From an uncultured Eubacterium sp. (GTDB lineage Bacteria > Bacillota > Clostridia > Oscillospirales > Acutalibacteraceae), in assembly GCA_905233805.1 (NCBI GenBank), contig CAJOER010000009.1, forward strand, positions 1 to 16,686: DNA of 16,686 bases, in the 5' to 3' direction. The notes beneath the pieces are model-generated. The model was not told the DNA's origin. It did not search any database and saw nothing but the letters and a program-made list of their open reading frames with translations. A program made the translations under genes and the position numbers. Below, piece by piece: positions 12,743-16,686 of the stretch (position 1 is the stretch's first letter; every line of letters begins with the position of its first letter).

Positions 12743-13468
12743 ATGTTTGATGCAGTGAAAGTTAAGGACGATTGCGTTAAATGGATTAGAGCGTTTTTTG
12801 AAGAAAACGGAAAAGGTTGTAATGCGATTGTTGGCATTTCGGGCGGCAAGGACAGCTCCGTTGTCGCCGCCCTGTGCGTAGAGGCACTTGGCAGGGACAG
12901 AGTAATCGGCGTACTGATGCCAAACGGTGAGCAGTCGGATATTGATATGGCAAGACTGCTTGTTCAGCACCTTAGCATAAAGAGTTATACGGTGAATATA
13001 AAAGCCGCAGTTGACGGTGTTATCTCAGCCTTGCCGTTTGATGCGACTCCTCAGACACTGACGAATATCCCTGCAAGAATACGAATGACAACGCTTTACG
13101 CAGTTGCACAAAGTCACAACGGAAGGGTTGCCAACACCTGTAATCTTAGTGAGGATTGGGTCGGCTACTCAACCCGATACGGCGACAATGCAGGCGATTT
13201 CAGTCCCTGCTCATTTCTGACTGTGCAGGAGGTTAAGGAGATAGGCAGATTGTTAAAACTTCCGGATGCTCTTGTTGATAAAACGCCGATTGACGGGCTC
13301 TGCGGTAAAACGGACGAGGAAAACCTCGGCTTTACCTATGAGAAACTTGACCGCTATATCCGAACAGGGCAGATTGACGATAAAAACACGAAAGCAGTCA
13401 TTGACAAAAAGCATAAAGACAATCTGTTTAAGCTATCTTATATGCCCTGCTTTCGCTATGAACCGTAA
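12743..13468 (+). CDS. nadE: NAD synthetase, ammonia-dependent type
   Basis: NadE converts nicotinic acid adenine dinucleotide, ATP and ammonia to NAD in the cytosol. An in-frame GTG at 12734 exists, but ATG 12743 is preferred because AGGTGAT (12732-12738) is spaced correctly for it. The resulting 241-aa protein has the ATP pyrophosphatase loop SGGKDSS (33-39), TPARIRMT-like NIPARIRMTTLYAVAQ, NLSEDWVGYSTRYGDNAGDF (substrate loop) and the DEENLGFTYEKLD segment. There is no N-terminal glutaminase or nitrilase domain, so it should use free ammonia. Its position in a nitrogen operon is unusual but fits an enzyme that depends on ammonium supply. It lies 16 nt after asnB. Confidence 0.92.
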   Translation: MFDAVKVKDDCVKWIRAFFEENGKGCNAIVGISGGKDSSVVAALCVEALGRDRVIGVLMPNGEQSDIDMARLLVQHLSIKSYTVNIKAAVDGVISALPFDATPQTLTNIPARIRMTTLYAVAQSHNGRVANTCNLSEDWVGYSTRYGDNAGDFSPCSFLTVQEVKEIGRLLKLPDALVDKTPIDGLCGKTDEENLGFTYEKLDRYIRTGQIDDKNTKAVIDKKHKDNLFKLSYMPCFRYEP

Positions 13469-13499
13469 ACAATAAACTTTTGGGAAAGAGAGATGCAAT

Positions 13500-14600
13500 A
13501 TGTTAAAGGAAGGACAGGTAAGAATTCCGTCGGGTTGTGCGATTGCGGCGATTATCGACAGAAAGGGCGGTTTGATTAACGGCTCTGAAATCATTAAGTC
13601 TATCGCACTTATGCATGACCGCTCCAACGGACTTGGCGGCGGCTTTGCTGCTTACGGAATTTACCCCGAGCATAAGGACGATTATGCTTTTCACATTTTT
13701 TACGAAAACAAGGAAGCCCATCAGAAATGCGAGGAATTTCTGTTCAAGCATTTCAATATTGATGCGGCTGAAAGAATACCTACTAAAAAGGTTGCTTCCA
13801 TTGAAAACGGACCTGATATCTGGCGCTATTTCGGCAGAGTAAACAGAGTCCGTATGAAAAATTCCCGTCTTGACGAGGGCGAGTATGTGGTGCAATGCGT
13901 AACAAAAATCAATGCCGCCTACGATGGCGCTTATATCTTTTCGTCAGGGAAAAATATGGGCTGTTTCAAGGCAGTTGGTTATCCCGAGGACGTCGGAGAA
14001 TTTTATATGCTCGACCAATATAACGCTTATCTCTGGACGGCGCACGGCAGATTTCCTACGAATACTCCCGGCTGGTGGGGCGGTGCGCATCCGTTTAATA
14101 TCCTTGACTGGTCCATTGTGCATAACGGCGAGATATCAAGCTACGACGCTAACAGAAGATATATTGAGCAGTTCGGCTATAAATGCACGATGCAGACGGA
14201 TACCGAGGTTATTACTTATCTGTTCGACCATTTAATCCGTCATCACGGTTTGCCGACGAATGTTGCAGCTGATGTTTTAACCGCCCCCGAGTGGGATGAA
14301 ATTGACAGGATGGATAAGGAAAAGAAGGAGTATTTCACCAACCTTCGCGCTATTTACAGTGGTGCGCTTGTAAACGGACCGTTTTCCGTTATACTCGGCT
14401 CAAACAAGGGACTGCTGGCTATCAATGACCGCTTAAAGCTTCGTTCGCTGACGGCGGCAACCAAGGGCGACAGAGCCTATTTTGCAAGCGAGGAAAGTGC
14501 AATTCGCATTATTTGCCCAGAGCCTGAAAAGGTCTGGTCTGTCAGCGGGGCGGACCCCGTGTTCATACCGCTTGAAATAGATGAAAAGGAGGATGATTGA
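13500..14600 (+). CDS. Stand-alone glutaminase subunit of a split glutamate synthase
   Basis: The 366-aa protein is a class II (Ntn) glutamine amidotransferase matching the N-terminal domain of glutamate synthase large subunit (GltB1-type of split archaeal-like enzymes). Active-site blocks: PSGCAIAAII with nucleophile Cys13, AHGRFPTNTP (181-190) with Arg184, GGAHPF (194-199), HNGE (208-211) and TDTE (233-236). Class II enzymes need the Cys at the mature N-terminus, so a 12-residue propeptide must be removed; large GltB proteins likewise carry a propeptide. It should release ammonia from glutamine for the FMN subunit encoded 2 nt downstream. The ribosome binding site is a weak GGGAAAGAGAG. Confidence is high for the fold and moderate for the glutamate synthase role. 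Confidence 0.85.
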   Translation: MLKEGQVRIPSGCAIAAIIDRKGGLINGSEIIKSIALMHDRSNGLGGGFAAYGIYPEHKDDYAFHIFYENKEAHQKCEEFLFKHFNIDAAERIPTKKVASIENGPDIWRYFGRVNRVRMKNSRLDEGEYVVQCVTKINAAYDGAYIFSSGKNMGCFKAVGYPEDVGEFYMLDQYNAYLWTAHGRFPTNTPGWWGGAHPFNILDWSIVHNGEISSYDANRRYIEQFGYKCTMQTDTEVITYLFDHLIRHHGLPTNVAADVLTAPEWDEIDRMDKEKKEYFTNLRAIYSGALVNGPFSVILGSNKGLLAINDRLKLRSLTAATKGDRAYFASEESAIRIICPEPEKVWSVSGADPVFIPLEIDEKEDD

Positions 14601-14602
14601 TT

Positions 14603-16105
14603 ATGGTAAATTACATCCCCCGAAGATTTACCGTCGTTCGTGACAGAGAGCTTTGTATTGATTGCGGCTGCTGCGTTCGACAATGCTCAAACGAATGTCA
14701 CTTTTTTTCAGACGACGGCAAAACAGCGCTTGTTAAATCAGATAATTGCGTTGCCTGTCACCGCTGCGTTGATTTATGCCCGACAGGCGCGTTAAGAATA
14801 GAAAAATATATTTGTGATTACAGGGATAACGCCAACTGGACGCCGCAGTATCAGCAGGAAATCTGCCGTCAGGCGGCAACGGGCGGCGTATTGCTTTCCG
14901 GTATGGGAACGCCAAAGGATTATCCGATTTACTGGGATAAAATTCTGCTCAATGCTTCGCAGGTAACAAATCCATCTATTGACCCACTGCGAGAGCCAAT
15001 GGAAATCAGAACCATTCTCGGCAGAAAACCCGAAAAAATCAAAGTTGAAAGAAAAGGCAAATCAACTGTGGAAATGCCGCCGCAGGTTGTGCTTGAAACG
15101 CCGATTATGTTCTCTGCAATGTCCTTCGGCTCTATCAGTCTTAATGCACAGAAATCGCTTGCCATGGCGGCAAAGAATCTCGGAACATTGTTTAACACGG
15201 GCGAAGGCGGCTTGCATCCCGATTTGAAGGATTACACGGACTGCGCTATTGTTCAGGTGGCGTCGGGCAGGTTCGGTGTTCATAAGGATTATCTTAACAA
15301 TTCCCGCTTCGTTGAAATAAAAATCGGTCAGGGCGCCAAGCCGGGTATCGGCGGTCATCTCCCGGGCGAAAAGGTCAATGTAGAAGTCAGCAATGCCCGC
15401 ATGATTCCCGAAGGAAGCGACGCGATTTCACCTGCGCCGCACCACGATATTTATTCCATTGAGGATTTACGCCAGCTTATATGGTCCATCAAGCAGGCAA
15501 CCGATAACAAAAAGCCCGTTTCCGTTAAAATTGCGGCAGTGCATAACGTGGCGGCAATCGCTTCGGGCTGTGCAAGAGCAGGCGCAGATATCGTTGTGAT
15601 TGACGGCTTCAGGGGCGGCACGGGTGCAGCACCGACGAGAATAAGAGATAACGTCGGTATTCCGATTGAGCTTGCGCTTGCGGCAGCGGACCAAAGACTG
15701 CGCGACGAGGGTATCCGTTCAAGAATTTCACTTGTTGCGGCAGGCTCCTTCCGTTGCTCCGCGGACATTGTGAAGGCGATTGCGCTTGGTGCAGACGCGT
15801 GCTACTGCGCCTCCGCTCCGTTGATTGCTATGGGCTGCCATATGTGCCAGACCTGTAATACTGGCAAGTGCAACTGGGGTATTGCCACGCAGCGACCTGA
15901 GCTTACAAAACGTCTTAACCCCGATATTATGCACGAAAGAGTTGAAAATCTTATCAATGCATGGAATCACGAGATTAAGGAAATAATGGGCGGTATGGGT
16001 ATTAACTCCATTGACTCGCTCAGAGGCAACAGACTGATGCTCAGAGGTATTGGGCTCAGCGAAAAAGAACTTGATATTTTAGGTATTAAACACGCAGGAG
16101 AGTAG
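14603..16105 (+). CDS. Glutamate synthase FMN/Fe-S subunit with N-terminal ferredoxin domain
   Basis: This 500-aa protein is the central, FMN-binding domain of glutamate synthase as a separate polypeptide (GltB2-type). ATG 14603 is chosen over TTG 14597; AAAGGAGG (14585-14592) precedes both. Residues 18-59 hold two [4Fe-4S] motifs, C18xxC21xxC24xxxC28 and C49xxC52xxC55xxxC59. The synthase part shows SAMSFGSIS, FNTGEGGLHPD, GQGAKPGIGGHLPGEKV, ISPAPHHDIYSIEDLR and DGFRGGTGAAPT. Cys412, Cys418 and Cys423 keep the C-x5-C-x4-C spacing of the 3Fe-4S site in GltB. It would reduce 2-oxoglutarate plus ammonia to glutamate. The built-in ferredoxin domain and the following Fe-S gene suggest electrons arrive through an Fe-S relay. 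Confidence 0.92.
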   Translation: MVNYIPRRFTVVRDRELCIDCGCCVRQCSNECHFFSDDGKTALVKSDNCVACHRCVDLCPTGALRIEKYICDYRDNANWTPQYQQEICRQAATGGVLLSGMGTPKDYPIYWDKILLNASQVTNPSIDPLREPMEIRTILGRKPEKIKVERKGKSTVEMPPQVVLETPIMFSAMSFGSISLNAQKSLAMAAKNLGTLFNTGEGGLHPDLKDYTDCAIVQVASGRFGVHKDYLNNSRFVEIKIGQGAKPGIGGHLPGEKVNVEVSNARMIPEGSDAISPAPHHDIYSIEDLRQLIWSIKQATDNKKPVSVKIAAVHNVAAIASGCARAGADIVVIDGFRGGTGAAPTRIRDNVGIPIELALAAADQRLRDEGIRSRISLVAAGSFRCSADIVKAIALGADACYCASAPLIAMGCHMCQTCNTGKCNWGIATQRPELTKRLNPDIMHERVENLINAWNHEIKEIMGGMGINSIDSLRGNRLMLRGIGLSEKELDILGIKHAGE

Positions 16106-16107
16106 TT

Positions 16108-16548
16108 ATGAAAAGAGTATACGCAAAGGAAGAACTTTGTTTGAACTGCCGTCTGTGTGAGGTTTACTGTAAAACGGCTCATTCAAAGTCAAAAGATGTT
16201 ATCAAGGCAAATAAATATGAGGAGCCTGCGCCTGCTTCAAGGGTTACGGTATATGGTGATAAGTTTATTTCAGCGGCAGTTAACTGCCGTCACTGTGATA
16301 ACCCGAAATGCGTGCAGGCGTGTATTACGGGTGCAATGACAAAAGACAAAAAGACGGGCATTGTATCCGTGAACGAGAAAAAATGCATCGGCTGTATGAC
16401 CTGCCTTGCAGTTTGTCCCTTCGGTTGTATCAAAACGGGAAAATTTGCCGTGAAGTGCGATTTGTGTCAGGGTGAGGACGAGCCCGCCTGCGTTAAAAAC
16501 TGTCCGAACAGAGCGCTCGTCTATGTTGATTTGGGAGGTGAAGGATAA
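16108..16548 (+). CDS. Four-cluster ferredoxin-type electron-transfer protein
   Basis: The 146-aa protein carries sixteen cysteines in four [4Fe-4S]-type motifs: C11xxC14xxCxxxC near the start, CRHCDNPKCVQAC, CIGCMTCLAVC and CDLCQGEDEPACVKNC. This is the pattern of HycB/CooF/DmsB-like electron-transfer subunits. It begins 2 nt after the glutamate synthase subunit (ribosome binding site GCAGGAGAG) and its stop shares a base with the start of the next gene (TAATG). The context suggests it shuttles electrons between the FAD/NAD oxidoreductase and the FMN subunit. It could also serve a different redox partner lying outside the window. Confidence 0.85.
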   Translation: MKRVYAKEELCLNCRLCEVYCKTAHSKSKDVIKANKYEEPAPASRVTVYGDKFISAAVNCRHCDNPKCVQACITGAMTKDKKTGIVSVNEKKCIGCMTCLAVCPFGCIKTGKFAVKCDLCQGEDEPACVKNCPNRALVYVDLGGEG

Positions 16549-16686
16549 TGAAATATGTCATCATCGGAGCCTCCGCCGCAGGGCTTACCTGCGCAGAGCA
16601 AATCAGAAAAGAGGATAAAAGCGGCGAGATTACCGTTCTGACCAAGGAGGAGTATTTGCCTTACAGCAGACCGTCAATCTCTTATT
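16548..16686 (+). CDS. FAD/NAD(P)-dependent oxidoreductase, 5' part only
   Basis: Only 46 residues are in the window. MKYVIIGASAAGLTCAEQIR is a dinucleotide-binding Rossmann start (GxSAAG), and the PYSRPSIS stretch resembles the N-terminal FAD domain of NirB/rubredoxin-reductase-type pyridine nucleotide-disulphide oxidoreductases. The frame is open to the window edge. A GGGAGGTG ribosome binding site lies at 16533-16540, and the gene overlaps the preceding stop by one base. In this operon it probably feeds NAD(P)H electrons into the split glutamate synthase, in place of the usual GltD subunit. Confidence 0.8.
   Translation, partial: MKYVIIGASAAGLTCAEQIRKEDKSGEITVLTKEEYLPYSRPSISY

Overview
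The window looks like chromosomal DNA of a gut-type Firmicute, most likely a Clostridia member near Ruminococcus/Oscillospiraceae. The reasons are moderate GC, strong AGGAGG-type ribosome binding sites, a YmfF/YmfH-like M16 pair close to lgt, folD and a pncC (CinA C-terminal) gene, a Bacillus-type (R62-bearing) GS I-alpha glutamine synthetase, and a secreted protein ending in a Lys-rich Ig-like repeat of the type common in Ruminococcus/Eubacterium surface proteins. Taxonomy is inferred from gene content only.

Region 1 (1-6688) is housekeeping. At the left edge a YfcE-type phosphoesterase runs off the window on the minus strand. It diverges from a 76-aa hypothetical gene across a palindromic promoter. 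A tight plus-strand operon follows: inactive M16 peptidase homologue, active M16 metallopeptidase, lgt, folD, a secreted calcineurin-like phosphoesterase, and pncC, with gaps of 2-16 nt or overlapping stop/start codons.

Region 2 (6689-7594) has no protein gene but is dense in signals. It holds a near-consensus promoter, one intact tRNA-Thr(CGT) with a strong terminator, a 48-nt 5' tRNA relic upstream, a 21-nt 3' tRNA relic (with its own terminator-like hairpin) downstream, two extra inverted repeats, and then a leader with three tandem copies of one regulatory module. In each copy a short hairpin with a hexanucleotide loop (A at loop position 1, G at position 4) uses bases that also form the 5' arm of a long terminator-like hairpin. 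This is the arrangement expected for ANTAR-type RNA-binding antiterminators. A fourth copy with a different primary sequence but the same fold lies between glnA and amt.

Region 3 (7595-16686) is a nitrogen-assimilation operon: a 59-aa unknown protein, glnA, an ammonium channel fused to its own P-II domain, glutamine-dependent asparagine synthetase, ammonia-dependent NAD synthetase, and a split glutamate synthase. The last consists of a stand-alone class II glutaminase subunit, an FMN/Fe-S synthase subunit with an N-terminal ferredoxin domain, a four-cluster Fe-S protein, and the start of an FAD/NAD oxidoreductase. Together they cover ammonium uptake, fixation into glutamine, and transfer to glutamate, asparagine and NAD. 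The point most worth following up is the set of four antiterminator-like modules and the small unknown protein placed directly behind them.
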